The translations under genes were made by a program, and so were the position numbers. Below the pieces are notes generated by a model, which did no database searches, was not told the DNA's origin, and saw nothing but the letters and a program-made list of their open reading frames with translations. This document shows, in pieces, positions 24,040-33,113 of a stretch of 58,192 bases of DNA. Each line of letters begins with the position of its first letter. Positions within the stretch are counted from its first letter, which is position 1. The stretch covers positions 1,600,398 to 1,658,589 of the forward strand of contig NZ_GL877879.1 in NCBI RefSeq assembly GCF_000194155.1, given 5' to 3'. Origin of the DNA: Saccharopolyspora spinosa NRRL 18395. Its GTDB lineage: Bacteria; Actinomycetota; Actinomycetes; Mycobacteriales; Pseudonocardiaceae.

Positions 24040-27000
24040 CGCTGCGCACCGCCCTGCCGAAGGGCCGCCTGCAACGCCTGCAGGGGCCGGACCCCGATGT
24101 TGCGGTGGATGGCGGCCTCGATGCCCTGCACGGCCGCTGCCGCACCCTGCACGGTGGTGATGCACGGGATGTCGCGGGACACGGCGGCGGTGCGGATCTC
24201 GTAGCCGTCCACGCGCGGGCCCGGGTTGCCGTACGGGGTGTTGATCACCATGTCGACCTCGCCGGCCTTGATCAGGTCGACGATGTCACGCTCCTCGCCG
24301 TTCTTCTCGATGTGCTTGCGCACCACCGTGGACGGAATGCCGTTGCGGCGCAGCACCTCCGCGGTGCCGCTGGTGGCCAGGATCTCGAAGCCCAGGTCCG
24401 CCAGCCGCTTGACCGGGAACACCAGGGACCGCTTGTCCTTGTTGGCCACCGACACGAACACCCGGCCGCCGGTCGGCAGCGAACCGTAGGCGCCGGCCTG
24501 CGACTTGGCGAAGGCCTGCCCGAAGGAGGTGTCGATGCCCATGACCTCGCCGGTGGACTTCATCTCCGGCCCGAGCAGCGAGTCCACGCCGACGCCCTCG
24601 CGGGTGCGGAACCGGTGGAACGGCAGCACGGCTTCCTTCACCGCGACCGGCGCGTCGATCGGCAGTTCCGCGCCGTCGCCCTCCGGCGGCAGCAGGCCCT
24701 CCGCGCGCAGGTCCGCGATCTTGGCGCCGAGCATGATCCGGGCCGCCGCCTTGGCCAGCGGCGCGGCGGTCGCCTTGGACACGAACGGCACGGTCCGCGA
24801 GGCGCGCGGGTTGGCCTCCAGCACGTACAGCACGTCGTCCTTGAGCGCGTACTGCACGTTCAGCAGGCCGTGCACGCCGATGCCGCGCGCGATGGCCTCC
24901 GTGGACTTTCGCACCTGCTCGATGTCCTGACGCCCCAACGTGATCGGCGGCAGCGCGCACGCCGAGTCGCCGGAGTGAATACCGGCCTCCTCGATGTGCT
25001 CCATCACGCCACCGAGGTAGACGTCGGTGCCGTCGCAGAGCGCGTCCACGTCGATCTCGATCGCGTCGTCGAGGAAGTTGTCCACCAGCACCGGGTGTTC
25101 CGGGGTGACCTCGGTGGCGCGGGCGATGTAGTTCTCCAGCGACGCCTCGTCGTAGACGATCTCCATGCCCCGGCCGCCGAGCACGTAGGACGGCCGCACC
25201 AGCACCGGGTAGCCGATCTCGTCGGCGACCCGCTTGGCGCCCTCGAACGACGTCGCGGTGCCGTAGCGCGGCGCGGGCAGGCCCGCCCCGGCCAGCACGT
25301 CGCCGAACGCGCCGCGGTCCTCGGCGAGGTGGATCGCTTCCGGCGGCGTGCCCACGATCGGCACCCCGGCCTCGGCCAGCCGCTTCGCCAGGCCCAGCGG
25401 GGTCTGCCCGCCGAGCTGCACGATCACGCCCGCCACGGTGCCGGACTGCTGCTCGGAGTGCACGACCTCCAGGACGTCCTCGAAGGTCAGCGGCTCGAAG
25501 TAGAGCCGGTCCGAGGTGTCGTAGTCGGTGGAGACCGTCTCCGGGTTGCAGTTGATCATCACGGTCTCGTACCCGCGCCCAGCATTATCAGGGGCACCGC
25601 GCAGCGCCGTCGCGGCGTGCACGCAGGAGTAGTCGAACTCGATGCCCTGGCCAATGCGGTTGGGCCCGGAACCGAGGATGATCACCTTCGGCCGCTCGCG
25701 CTGCTCGGCGACCTCCGACTCGGCCGCCGGGTCGGACTCGTAGGCCGAGTAGTGGTACGGCGTCCGGGCCGCGAACTCCGCCGCGCAGGTGTCCACCGTC
25801 TTGTACACCGGCCGCACTCCCAGCCGGTGCCGCAGCGCGCGAACCCCGTCCTCGCCGGCCAGTTCCGGCCGCAGCGCGGCGATCTGCCGGTCCGAGAGCC
25901 CGGCCCGCTTCGCGCGCCGCAGCAGCAACGCGTCCAGCACCGGCGCCTCGACGAGTTCGCCGCGCAGCTCCACCCACGCCGCGATCTGGTCGACGAACCA
26001 CGGGTCGATGCCCGACGCCTCGTGCACCTGCTCAACCGTGGCGCCCAGCCGGAGCGCGCGCTCCACGGTGTAGAGCCGCCCGTCGTGCGGGATACGCAGT
26101 TCGTCCAGAGTGGACTCGACGGTGACACCGCCAGGGTCCGGCTTGGTCCAGAAGCCCGCTGCTTTCGTCTCCATCGAGCGCAGCGCCTTGCCCAGCGCCT
26201 CGGAGAAGCTGCGGCCCACCGCCATCGCCTCGCCGACGCTGTCAGCTCCTGGTCCGCGCCCGGGAACTTCTCGAAGGCGAACCGCGGCACCTTCACCACG
26301 ACGTAGTCCAGCGTCGGCTCGAAGCTCGCCGGGGTCTCGCCGGTGATGTCGTTGCGGATCTCGTCGAGGGTGTAGCCCACGGCCAGCTTCGCGGCGATCT
26401 TGGCGATCGGGAAGCCGGTGGCCTTCGACGCCAGCGCCGAGGACCGCGACACCCGCGGGTTCATCTCGATGACCACCATCCGGCCGGTGTCCGGGTGGAT
26501 GGCGAACTGGATGTTGCAGCCACCGGTGTCCACCCCGACCTCGCGCAGCACCGCGATGCCCACGTTGCGCATGTGCTGGTACTCGCGGTCGGTCAGCGTC
26601 ATCGACGGCGCCACCGTCACCGAGTCACCGGTGTGCACGCCCATCGCGTCGATGTTCTCGATCGAGCAGATGACCACCACGTTGTCGGCGTGGTCGCGCA
26701 TCAGCTCGAGCTCGTACTCCTTCCAACCGAGGACGCTCTCCTCGATCAGGACCTCGTGCACCGGCGACTCGGCCAGCCCGAAGGAGGCCATCCGCTCCAG
26801 GTCTTCCTCGGTGTGCGCCATGCCCGACCCGAGGCCGCCCATAGTGAAGCTGGGCCGGATCACCACCGGCAGGCCCCGCTCTGCGACGAACGCGCGCACG
26901 TCCGCCATCGACTTGCACACCGCCGACTCCGGCACCTCGCCGTCGACGGCGCGCACGATGTCCTTGAACCGCTGCCGGTCCTCACCGCGCTGGATCGCCT

Positions 27001-27361
27001 CGAAGTCGGCGCCGATCAGCTCCACGCCGTAGCGCTCCAGCACCCCGCGCTCGTGCAGCGCGACCGCCGTGTTCAGCGCGGTCTGCCCGCCCAGCGTGGC
27101 CAGGATCGCGTCCGGCCGCTCGGCGTCGATCACCTTCTCCACGAACTCCGGGGTGATCGGCTCGATGTAGGTGGCATCGGCGAACTCCGGGTCCGTCATG
27201 ATCGTCGCCGGGTTGGAGTTCACCAGCGAGACGCGGATGCCCTCCTCACGCAGCACCCGGCACGCCTGCGTGCCGGAGTAGTCGAACTCGCACGCCTGGC
27301 CGATCACGATCGGCCCGGAACCAATGACGAGTACGTGCTTGATATCGGTCCTCTTCGGCAT
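24036..27361 (-). CDS. carB: Carbamoyl-phosphate synthase large subunit, reading frame broken
   Basis: Makes carbamoyl phosphate from bicarbonate, ammonia (from CarA) and two ATP. The first ~372 residues read from 27361 (KHVLVIGSGPIVIGQACEFD, RPSFTMGGLGSGMAHTEEDL, MNPRVSRSSALASKATGFP). After FPGADQELT near 26243 the expected short TTMKS-type segment is missing, and the frame changes to EAMAVGRSFSEALGKALRSM, continuing 729 residues from 26225 through the second ATP-grasp half (VRPSYVLGGRGMEIVYD) and the allosteric domain to 24036. About 13 bases appear deleted. Apart from that lesion the protein is full length. Its start overlaps carA (TGATG) and its end overlaps pyrF. Confidence 0.9.
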
Positions 27362-28482
27362 CAGCGCGCCTCACTCATCAGATCAACGAACTTGTCGAAC
27401 AGCGGCGCGGCGTCGTGCGGACCCGCCGCCGCTTCGGGGTGGTACTGGACGCTGAACGCCGGGCCGTCGAGTAGCCGCAGCCCCTCGACCGCACCGTCGT
27501 TCGCGCAGTGGTGGCTGACCATCGCGCGGCCGAAGTCGGTGTCGAACCGCTCGCCCGGCTCACCCTCGACGGCGAAGCCGTGGTTCTGCGCGGTGATCGC
27601 GACCTGGCCGGTCTCGGCGTCGATCACCGGGATGTTGATGCCCCGGTGCCCGTAGCGCAGCTTGTAGGTGCCGCGACCGAGCGCGCGACCCAGGATCTGG
27701 TTGCCGAAGCAGATGCCGAACAGCGGCAGCTTGCGGTCCAGGGCCTGGCGGGTCAGTTCGACCTGCTGGTCGGTGGTTGCCGGGTCGCCCGGCCCGTTGG
27801 ACAGGAACAGCCCGTCCGGCTGCACCGACAGCACCTCGTCCAATGTGGACGACAGCGGCAGCACGTGGACCTCGATGCCGCGCTCGGCCATCATCCGCGG
27901 CGTGTTGGACTTGATGCCCAGGTCCAGCGCGGCCACGGTGAACCGCTTCTCGCCGACGGCCGGGACGAGGTAGGGCTCGTTGGTCGTGACGTCACCAGCC
28001 AGCGAGGCGCCGACCATCTCGGCGCCGGCCTTGACCGCGGCCACCATCTCGCCGTCGGAACCCAGTTCCGGGCCGGAGAAGATGCCGCCGCGCATCGCGC
28101 CCAGCTCGCGGACGTGCCGGGTCAGGGTGCGGGTGTCGATCCCGGCGATGCCGACGATCTCCTGCCGCTCCAGCTCCTCGACCAGCGACCGGCGGGAGCG
28201 CCAGTTCGACGGGATGCGGGCGGGGTCGCGCACGGCGTAGCCGGCGACCCAGATGCGCGAGGACTCGTCGTCCTCGTCGTTCCAGCCGGTGTTGCCGATC
28301 TGCGGCGCGGTCTGCACCACGATCTGGCGGTGGTACGAGGGGTCGGTCAGGGTCTCCTGGTAGCCGGTCATGCCCGTGGTGAACACGACCTCGCCGAGGG
28401 TGCGACCCACCTTGCCGTAAGCCTCCCCGCGGAAGATCCGGCCATCCTCCAGCACAAGTGCGGCCGGGATGTACTCGGTCAT
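27361..28482 (-). CDS. carA: Carbamoyl-phosphate synthase small (glutaminase) subunit
   Basis: 373 residues. It hydrolyses glutamine and channels ammonia to CarB. The N-terminal domain starts ALVLEDGRIFRGEAYGKVGR. The class I amidotransferase domain has nucleophile Cys in GICFGNQILGRALG, and HPEAAAGPHD supplies the His and Glu. AGGAGG lies seven bases before the ATG at 28482. The 38-residue bridging ORF upstream overlaps this start by ATGA, so translation may be coupled to it as well. Confidence 0.96.
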   Translation of the reverse strand: MTEYIPAALVLEDGRIFRGEAYGKVGRTLGEVVFTTGMTGYQETLTDPSYHRQIVVQTAPQIGNTGWNDEDDESSRIWVAGYAVRDPARIPSNWRSRRSLVEELERQEIVGIAGIDTRTLTRHVRELGAMRGGIFSGPELGSDGEMVAAVKAGAEMVGASLAGDVTTNEPYLVPAVGEKRFTVAALDLGIKSNTPRMMAERGIEVHVLPLSSTLDEVLSVQPDGLFLSNGPGDPATTDQQVELTRQALDRKLPLFGICFGNQILGRALGRGTYKLRYGHRGINIPVIDAETGQVAITAQNHGFAVEGEPGERFDTDFGRAMVSHHCANDGAVEGLRLLDGPAFSVQYHPEAAAGPHDAAPLFDKFVDLMSEAR

Positions 28483-28595
28483 TTGTCCTCCTGCCGCGAT
28501 TCAAAGAATTCGCGGGTCGTCTGCCGTGGTCGTTCTGCGCAGGTGGCGAATGCGGCTGACACCGCTTGCCTGACGCCGGTCGTGGTCGCGGTCAT
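28479..28595 (-). CDS. 38-residue bridging ORF between the PH-like gene and carA
   Basis: Its ATG (28595) overlaps the stop of the PH-like gene as ATGA, and its own stop overlaps the carA start as ATGA. It therefore fills the gap exactly with no untranslated base. It begins MTATTTGVRQAVSAAFATCA and ends FFESRQEDK. No family is recognised. It may be a real microprotein or a device that keeps ribosomes moving into carA, whose ribosome site lies inside it. Confidence 0.4.
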   Translation of the reverse strand: MTATTTGVRQAVSAAFATCAERPRQTTREFFESRQEDK

Positions 28596-29140
28596 GTCGC
28601 TTCCGATCCACGTACCGGCTCAGCGGTTTCGTCCCGTGTCAGCTCGTCGGCGGGCGAGATCGCCCGGACCGCTTCGACCCAATCGGTCTGCGTTGTCTTG
28701 TCATCGCCGCGGAACCCGGTGTCCAGCAGCTGCTCGCCCAGCCGCCAGGTCACCACGACCAGGCCGGCTCCGGGCACCACCTTGTTGGCCAGCTTGTGGT
28801 CCAGACGGCTGTCCACGATGGACTCCGCCGGGATCCAGAGGTCGCTGGCGCCGGTTCGTCGCAGCAGCAGGCCCGAGGCGTGCAGGTGCGCGGTTCCGTT
28901 GGCTCGGTGGCCGATGTCGCCGACGGCGATGCGGTCCTGCCAGTCGGTCGCCCGGGTGGTGCCGACGTACATGCCGGTCGCGGCGGGCAGCAGCTCCTCG
29001 CCCGGTTCGGCCGGCGGCACCGGGAAGTCCGGCAGTTCGGCGGCCTGGCGGCGGACCCGGTTGCCCCAGCCGCGCCACATGCCGAAGAACACCAGCGCGA
29101 CCATCGCGGCCATGCCGAGCACCCACAGGAAGCGTTCCAT
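28592..29140 (-). CDS. PH-like domain membrane protein of the pyr operon (Rv1382-like)
   Basis: 182 residues. One N-terminal membrane helix (FLWVLGMAAMVALVFFGMW) is followed by a strand-rich domain (GMYVGTTRATDWQDRIAVGD, SGLLLRRTGASDLWIPAESI, GLVVVTWRLGEQLLDTGFRG). A protein of this kind sits between pyrC and carA in mycobacteria too (Rv1382), so the position is conserved although the role is unknown. It couples to pyrC through TGATG. Confidence 0.8.
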   Translation of the reverse strand: MERFLWVLGMAAMVALVFFGMWRGWGNRVRRQAAELPDFPVPPAEPGEELLPAATGMYVGTTRATDWQDRIAVGDIGHRANGTAHLHASGLLLRRTGASDLWIPAESIVDSRLDHKLANKVVPGAGLVVVTWRLGEQLLDTGFRGDDKTTQTDWVEAVRAISPADELTRDETAEPVRGSEAT

Positions 29141-30450
29141 CAGCGCCTCACCTTGCCCTCATGCGCGGTGACCTTGCCGCGCAGCAGCGTCGCCACCACG
29201 CGGCCGGGTAGCTGCATGCCTTCGAACGGCGAGTTCTCACCGAGGCTGGCCAGCTCCGCGCCGCGCACCGTCCACTCGGCGTCCGGGTCGACCAGCACCA
29301 GGTTCGCGGGTTCGCCCACGGCGACCGGTCGGCCCTGGTCGGTCAGCCCGGCGATCTCGGCGGGCCGCTGGCTCATCACCCGGGCCACACCACGCCAGTC
29401 CAGCAGGCCGGTACGCACCATCGTCTGCACGACGATGCCGAGCGCGGTCTGCAGGCCGAGCATGCCGGGCTTCGCCGCGGACCACTCGCAGTCCTTGTCC
29501 TGCGCGGCGTGCGGGGCGTGGTCGGTGGCCACGCAGTCCACGGTGCCGTCGGCCAATGCCCGGCGCAGCGCCAGCACGTCGGCGTCGGTGCGCAGCGGCG
29601 GGTTGACCTTGTTCACCGGGTCGTAGGTCTCCAGCCGGTCGTCGGTCAGCAGCAGGTGGTGCGGCGTGACCTCGGCCGAAACCCGGCCAGCTGCCTCCCG
29701 GGACTTCCACCAGCGCAGGATCTCCGCGGTGCCCTCGGTGGAGACGTGGCAGATGTGCAGCGTGCCGCCGGTGTGCCCGGCCAGCAGGCAGTCGCGCGCG
29801 ACGATCGCTTCCTCGGCCGGGGCGGGCCAGCCCGCCAAGCCCAGCCGGGCGGCGTTCGCGCCCTCGTGCGCCTGCGCGCCCACCGTCAGCCGCGGCTCCT
29901 CGGCGTGCTGCGCGACCACGCCGCCGAAGGACTTCGTGTACTCCAGCGCGCGGCGCATGATCAGCGGGTCGTGCACGCAGTGGCCGTCGTCGGAGAACAC
30001 CCGGACCTCGGCGGCGCTGCGGCGCATGGTGCCCAGCTCGGCGAGCTTCTCCCCCTTCAGCCCCACCGTCACCGCGCCCACCGGGTGCACGTCGACCAGC
30101 CCGACCTCGCGGCCGCGCCGCCACACGTGCTCGACGATCACGGCGTTGTCCGCGACCGGATCGGTGTTGGCCATCGCGAAGACCGCGGTGTAGCCGCCGA
30201 GCGCGGCGGCCGCCGAACCGGTCTCGACGGTCTCGGCGTCCTCCCGGCCGGGCTCCCGCAGGTGCGTGTGCAGGTCCACGAAGCCCGGCAGCACCACGGC
30301 GCCCCCGGCGTGCACGATCTCGTCAACATTCGCGGCGGGGTCCAACTCCAGACCAGGACCGATCTCGGCGATCACCTCGCCGTCGACCAGCACGTCCACC
30401 GGATCGCCCACGCCGTACGGGCGGACGTCCTTCAGCAGCACCCGGCTCAT
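29140..30450 (-). CDS. pyrC: Dihydroorotase
   Basis: Zinc amidohydrolase that cyclises carbamoyl aspartate to dihydroorotate. 436 residues. Metal motif DLHTHLREPG near residue 58, AMANTDPVADN, a later His in HICHVSTEGTAEI, and the catalytic Asp in VATDHAPHAAQDKDCEW. The C-terminus NSPFEGMQLPGRV matches the class I enzymes. The ATG at 30450 overlaps a 47-residue upstream ORF by ATGA. Confidence 0.96.
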   Translation of the reverse strand: MSRVLLKDVRPYGVGDPVDVLVDGEVIAEIGPGLELDPAANVDEIVHAGGAVVLPGFVDLHTHLREPGREDAETVETGSAAAALGGYTAVFAMANTDPVADNAVIVEHVWRRGREVGLVDVHPVGAVTVGLKGEKLAELGTMRRSAAEVRVFSDDGHCVHDPLIMRRALEYTKSFGGVVAQHAEEPRLTVGAQAHEGANAARLGLAGWPAPAEEAIVARDCLLAGHTGGTLHICHVSTEGTAEILRWWKSREAAGRVSAEVTPHHLLLTDDRLETYDPVNKVNPPLRTDADVLALRRALADGTVDCVATDHAPHAAQDKDCEWSAAKPGMLGLQTALGIVVQTMVRTGLLDWRGVARVMSQRPAEIAGLTDQGRPVAVGEPANLVLVDPDAEWTVRGAELASLGENSPFEGMQLPGRVVATLLRGKVTAHEGKVRR

Positions 30451-30590
30451 GACTGCCCCGCCTCTCCGCGTTTCACAGTGGTGGTTACGTTCCGCTCAAT
30501 CTCGCGTTTCGCGGTTTCCTGGGGCAGGCTTACGTCACGTTCCCCTGAGGTGCGGCTGAGCAGGACTCGCGTTGACACAGGACTCCTCAT
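30447..30590 (-). CDS. 47-residue bridging ORF between pyrB and pyrC
   Basis: ATG at 30590 overlaps the pyrB stop as ATGA, and the stop overlaps the pyrC start as ATGA, so the ORF exactly spans the gap. It starts MRSPVSTRVLLSRTSGERDV and ends TTTVKRGEAGQS, with an Arg/Thr/Glu-rich composition and no recognised domain. The exact double overlap argues for translation. It could be a microprotein or a coupling device. Confidence 0.42.
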   Translation of the reverse strand: MRSPVSTRVLLSRTSGERDVSLPQETAKREIERNVTTTVKRGEAGQS

Positions 30591-31519
30591 GCCGCGAGCT
30601 CCTCTCCGGCGAGCAGGTGGTACAGCACCGCCATCCGCACGTGCACGCCATTGCTGACCTGCTGGGTGATGGCGGCGCGCGGCGAATCGGCCACAGCCGG
30701 CGCGATCTCCATGCCGCGCAGCATCGGGCCGGGGTGCAGGACCACCGCGTGCTCGGGCAGCTTGCCCAGCCTCGCCTCGTTGAGGCCGTAGGCGATCGAG
30801 TACTCGCGCGCCGACGGGAAGAACCCGCCGTGCATCCGCTCCGCCTGGACCCGCAGCATCATCACCGCATCCAGCTTCGGCAGCTCCGGGTCCAGCTCGT
30901 GGCTCACCTCCGCGCCCCACTGCTGCGCCCCGGCGGGCACCAGCGTCGGCGGCGCGACCAGCACCACCTCGGCGCCGAGGGTGCGCAGCAGGTGCACATT
31001 CGAGCGCGCCACCCGGCTGTGCAGCAGGTCGCCGACGATGGCGATGCGGCGACCGGACAGCTCGCCCAGCCGCTCCCGCAGCGTCGCGGCGTCCAGCAGC
31101 GCCTGGGTGGGGTGCTCGTGCATGCCGTCGCCGGCGTTGACGACCTGGGTGCCGACCTCGTCCAGCCATCCAGCCAGCCGGTGCGCGGCACCCGAAGCGG
31201 GGTGCCGGATGATCACGCAGTCGGCCCCGGCGGCGGCCAGCGTCAGCGCGGTGTCGCGCAGCGACTCGCCCTTGTTCACCGAAGAACTGCTGGCCGAGAC
31301 GTTGATCACGTCGGCGCTCATCCACTTCCCGGCGATCTCGAAAGACACCCGGGTCCGCGTGGAGTTCTCGTAGAACAAGGTCACCACGGTCCGGCCGCGC
31401 AGCGTCGGCAGCTTCTTGACCTCGCGCCCCAGCAGCGTCTGCTTGAGGGTGTCGGCGGTGTCGAGCACGCTCGTCGCGGTGGCGGCGTCCAGGCCCTCGG
31501 TGGAAAGCAGGTGGCGCAT
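30587..31519 (-). CDS. pyrB: Aspartate carbamoyltransferase catalytic subunit
   Basis: 310 residues. Condenses carbamoyl phosphate with aspartate. Carbamoyl-phosphate loop FYENSTRTRVSFEIAGK, then SSSVNKGESLRDT with the 80s-loop Lys, HPTQALLDA, and MMLRVQAERM followed by HPGPMLRGMEI. There is no PyrI gene, as in other actinobacteria. The ATG at 31519 overlaps the pyrR stop (TGATG). Confidence 0.96.
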   Translation of the reverse strand: MRHLLSTEGLDAATATSVLDTADTLKQTLLGREVKKLPTLRGRTVVTLFYENSTRTRVSFEIAGKWMSADVINVSASSSSVNKGESLRDTALTLAAAGADCVIIRHPASGAAHRLAGWLDEVGTQVVNAGDGMHEHPTQALLDAATLRERLGELSGRRIAIVGDLLHSRVARSNVHLLRTLGAEVVLVAPPTLVPAGAQQWGAEVSHELDPELPKLDAVMMLRVQAERMHGGFFPSAREYSIAYGLNEARLGKLPEHAVVLHPGPMLRGMEIAPAVADSPRAAITQQVSNGVHVRMAVLYHLLAGEELAA

Positions 31520-32116
31520 CAGGAGGTCACCTCCCCCGTGCCTTGCGGGACTCCCGCACCCGGGCGGCGCAGCACCACGCCGTCCTCGCCGTCGGTCTCG
31601 GCGAGCCGCACGGCGACGTCCTCGGAGCGCGACGTCGGGATGTTCTTGCCGACGTAGTCGGCGCGGATCGGCAGCTCGCGGTGGCCGCGGTCGACCAGCA
31701 CGGCCAGCTGCACGGCCCGCGGTCGGCCCTGGTCGCGCAGGGCGTCGAGGGCGGCCCGCACGGTGCGGCCGGAGAACAGCACGTCGTCGACGAGCACGAC
31801 CAGCGCATTGTCGATGCCCTGCTTGGGCAGGTTGGTGGGCTCCAGCGGACGGTTCGGGCGGTGCCGCAAGTCGTCGCGGAAGAGCGTGAGCCGTCACGCC
31901 GCTGAATTCGCTGATCTTCGCGGCGAGCCGCCGGGCGAGCGAGGTCCCCCTGGTGGGGATGCCCAGCAGCACCACGTCGCTGTTGCCGGTGTCCAGCGCG
32001 GTCTTCTCGATGATCTGGTGGGCGATCCGGGCTATCGTGCGCGCAACGTCACCGGCCGAAAGCAGCTCCCGCTGCCCGACCGGGTCCGCCGCGTCCGCCG
32101 GATGGCGTGACGCCAC
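31519..32116 (-). CDS. pyrR: PyrR regulator/uracil phosphoribosyltransferase, reading frame broken
   Basis: RNA-binding regulator of pyr genes with UPRTase fold. The GTG at 32116 follows AAGGAGG. The first ~76 residues (LLSAGDVARTIARIAHQIIE, LLGIPTRGTSLARRLAAKI) are in one frame. Near 31888 the frame changes after SGVTA; the expected VGSLDI-type residues are missing, and TLFRDDLRHRPNRPLEPTNL resumes in the other frame, with the PRPP loop VVLVDDVLFSGRTVRAALD and C-terminus GTGEVTS. The gap suggests a deletion of about 20 bases. This is the third housekeeping gene in the window with such a lesion. Confidence 0.88.
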
Positions 32117-32121
32117 GGTGC

Positions 32122-32151
32122 GACCTCCTTCTCCGCCTCTCTGGACGGGTC
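32122..32151 (-). promoter_or_regulatory. Putative PyrR-binding loop overlapping the pyrR ribosome site
   Basis: On the minus strand the leader reads GACCCGTCCAGAGAGGCGG and continues AGAAGGAGGTC. TCCAGAGAGGC matches the PyrR binding-loop core known from Bacillus (CNGNGAGG). GACC pairs with GGTC and TCC with GGA, leaving a purine-rich internal loop, and the 3' arm contains the Shine-Dalgarno AAGGAGG. This arrangement fits PyrR-dependent translational repression as reported for M. smegmatis. Confidence 0.65.
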
Positions 32152-32405
32152 CTTAAAGGATGGTGTACGACCTGCCCGGCAGTAGCGGGCTCGAAAACCG
32201 CTGCCGGCTACCGGGCTGCCTTGTACGCTATCAGCGCCGCGAGGTCAATCGACCGGGTGGTGTGGTGGCGTTCGCCGCATTGCCGAGAAAGACCAACTTG
32301 ACCTGGTGACGCTGGCGAGCGAACATTACTCTCCGTATCGATCTGAGCTTTGCTCCCCGGCCGCCGTTATCGGCTGACGGGGCGAACGAAACGGAGAAAC
32401 GCCAC
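32152..32405. promoter_or_regulatory. Divergent promoter region of bldD and the pyr operon
   Basis: 254 bases with no gene. On the minus strand GGTAGCCGGCAGCGG and CCGCTACTGCCGGGC can pair as a hairpin in the pyrR leader, upstream of the PyrR loop. BldD is known to autoregulate in streptomycetes, so operators are expected here, but I cannot name a site with confidence. Confidence 0.45.
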
Positions 32406-32894
32406 ATGGGCGACTACGCCAAGGCGCTGGGCAGCAAGCTCCGCGCTATCCGCCAGCAGCAGGGTCTGTCGCTGCACGGCGTCGAGCAGAAGTCTGGCGG
32501 GCGGTGGAAGGCCGTGGTCGTCGGGTCCTATGAGCGAGGCGACCGTGCGGTGACCGTGCAGAAGCTGGCCGAACTGGCCGACTTCTACGGGGTTCCGGTC
32601 GCGGAACTGCTTCCCGAGGGTCGGGTGCCGTCCGGCGCCGAGCCCGCCACCAAAGTTGTGATCAACCTGGAGCGGCTGCAGCAGCTACCTGCGGAGAAGG
32701 TGGGCCCGCTGGCCCGCTACGCGGCCACCATCCAGAGCCAGCGGGGTGACTACAACGGCAAGGTGCTGTCCATCCGCACCGAGGACCTGCGATCCCTGGC
32801 CATCATCTACGACATGACGCCAGGTGAGCTCACCGAGCAGCTCATCGACTGGGGCGTGCTTCCCCCGGAGGCCCGCCCAGCCCGGGAGGAGTGA
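32406..32894 (+). CDS. bldD: Developmental master regulator BldD
   Basis: 162 residues. N-terminal helix-turn-helix (ALGSKLRAIRQQQGLSLHGV, VVGSYERGDRAVTVQKL), linker, and a C-terminal domain with the c-di-GMP signature RGD-x8-RxxD (RGDYNGKVLSIRTED). In Streptomyces and Saccharopolyspora, BldD bound to a c-di-GMP tetramer dimerises and represses sporulation genes during growth. A clear ATG follows AAACGGAGAAACGCC. It is divergent from pyrR and its terminator is the hairpin at 32938. Confidence 0.95.
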   Translation: MGDYAKALGSKLRAIRQQQGLSLHGVEQKSGGRWKAVVVGSYERGDRAVTVQKLAELADFYGVPVAELLPEGRVPSGAEPATKVVINLERLQQLPAEKVGPLARYAATIQSQRGDYNGKVLSIRTEDLRSLAIIYDMTPGELTEQLIDWGVLPPEARPAREE

Positions 32895-32937
32895 CACCAC
32901 ACCCGGTCCACCCGTTCGGGCGAGTCCGGGCACGGGA

Positions 32938-32980
32938 AGGGGCACCCACCGCGACTCAGGAGTCGCAGACGGGTGCCCCT
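32938..32980 (+). terminator. bldD terminator, nested hairpin
   Basis: Outer arms AGGGGCACCC (32938-32947) and GGGTGCCCCT (32971-32980), inner arms GCGACT/AGTCGC. It lies 44 bases past the bldD stop. Confidence 0.75.
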
Positions 32981-33052
32981 CCGCTATGTCCGAGTGAAGG
33001 GAGCGTTCGCCTGGCCATGCCAACCTTCACCTATCACCCGCACGGTGGCGCA

Positions 33053-33104
33053 GTTACGTACGAGGGGCACCCTTGTTCGATCAAGGATGCCTCTCATACG
33101 TAAC
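33053..33104. terminator. Long imperfect hairpin at the nusB end, GAGGGGCACCCTTG family
   Basis: Arms of 23 bases (GTTACGTACGAGGGGCACCC and TTG; complement at 33082-33104) with three mismatches and a TTCGAT loop. It lies in the convergent bldD/nusB gap next to the nusB stop. The core matches the hairpin at 46261. Confidence 0.7.
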
Positions 33105-33113
33105 TCGTTCGGG

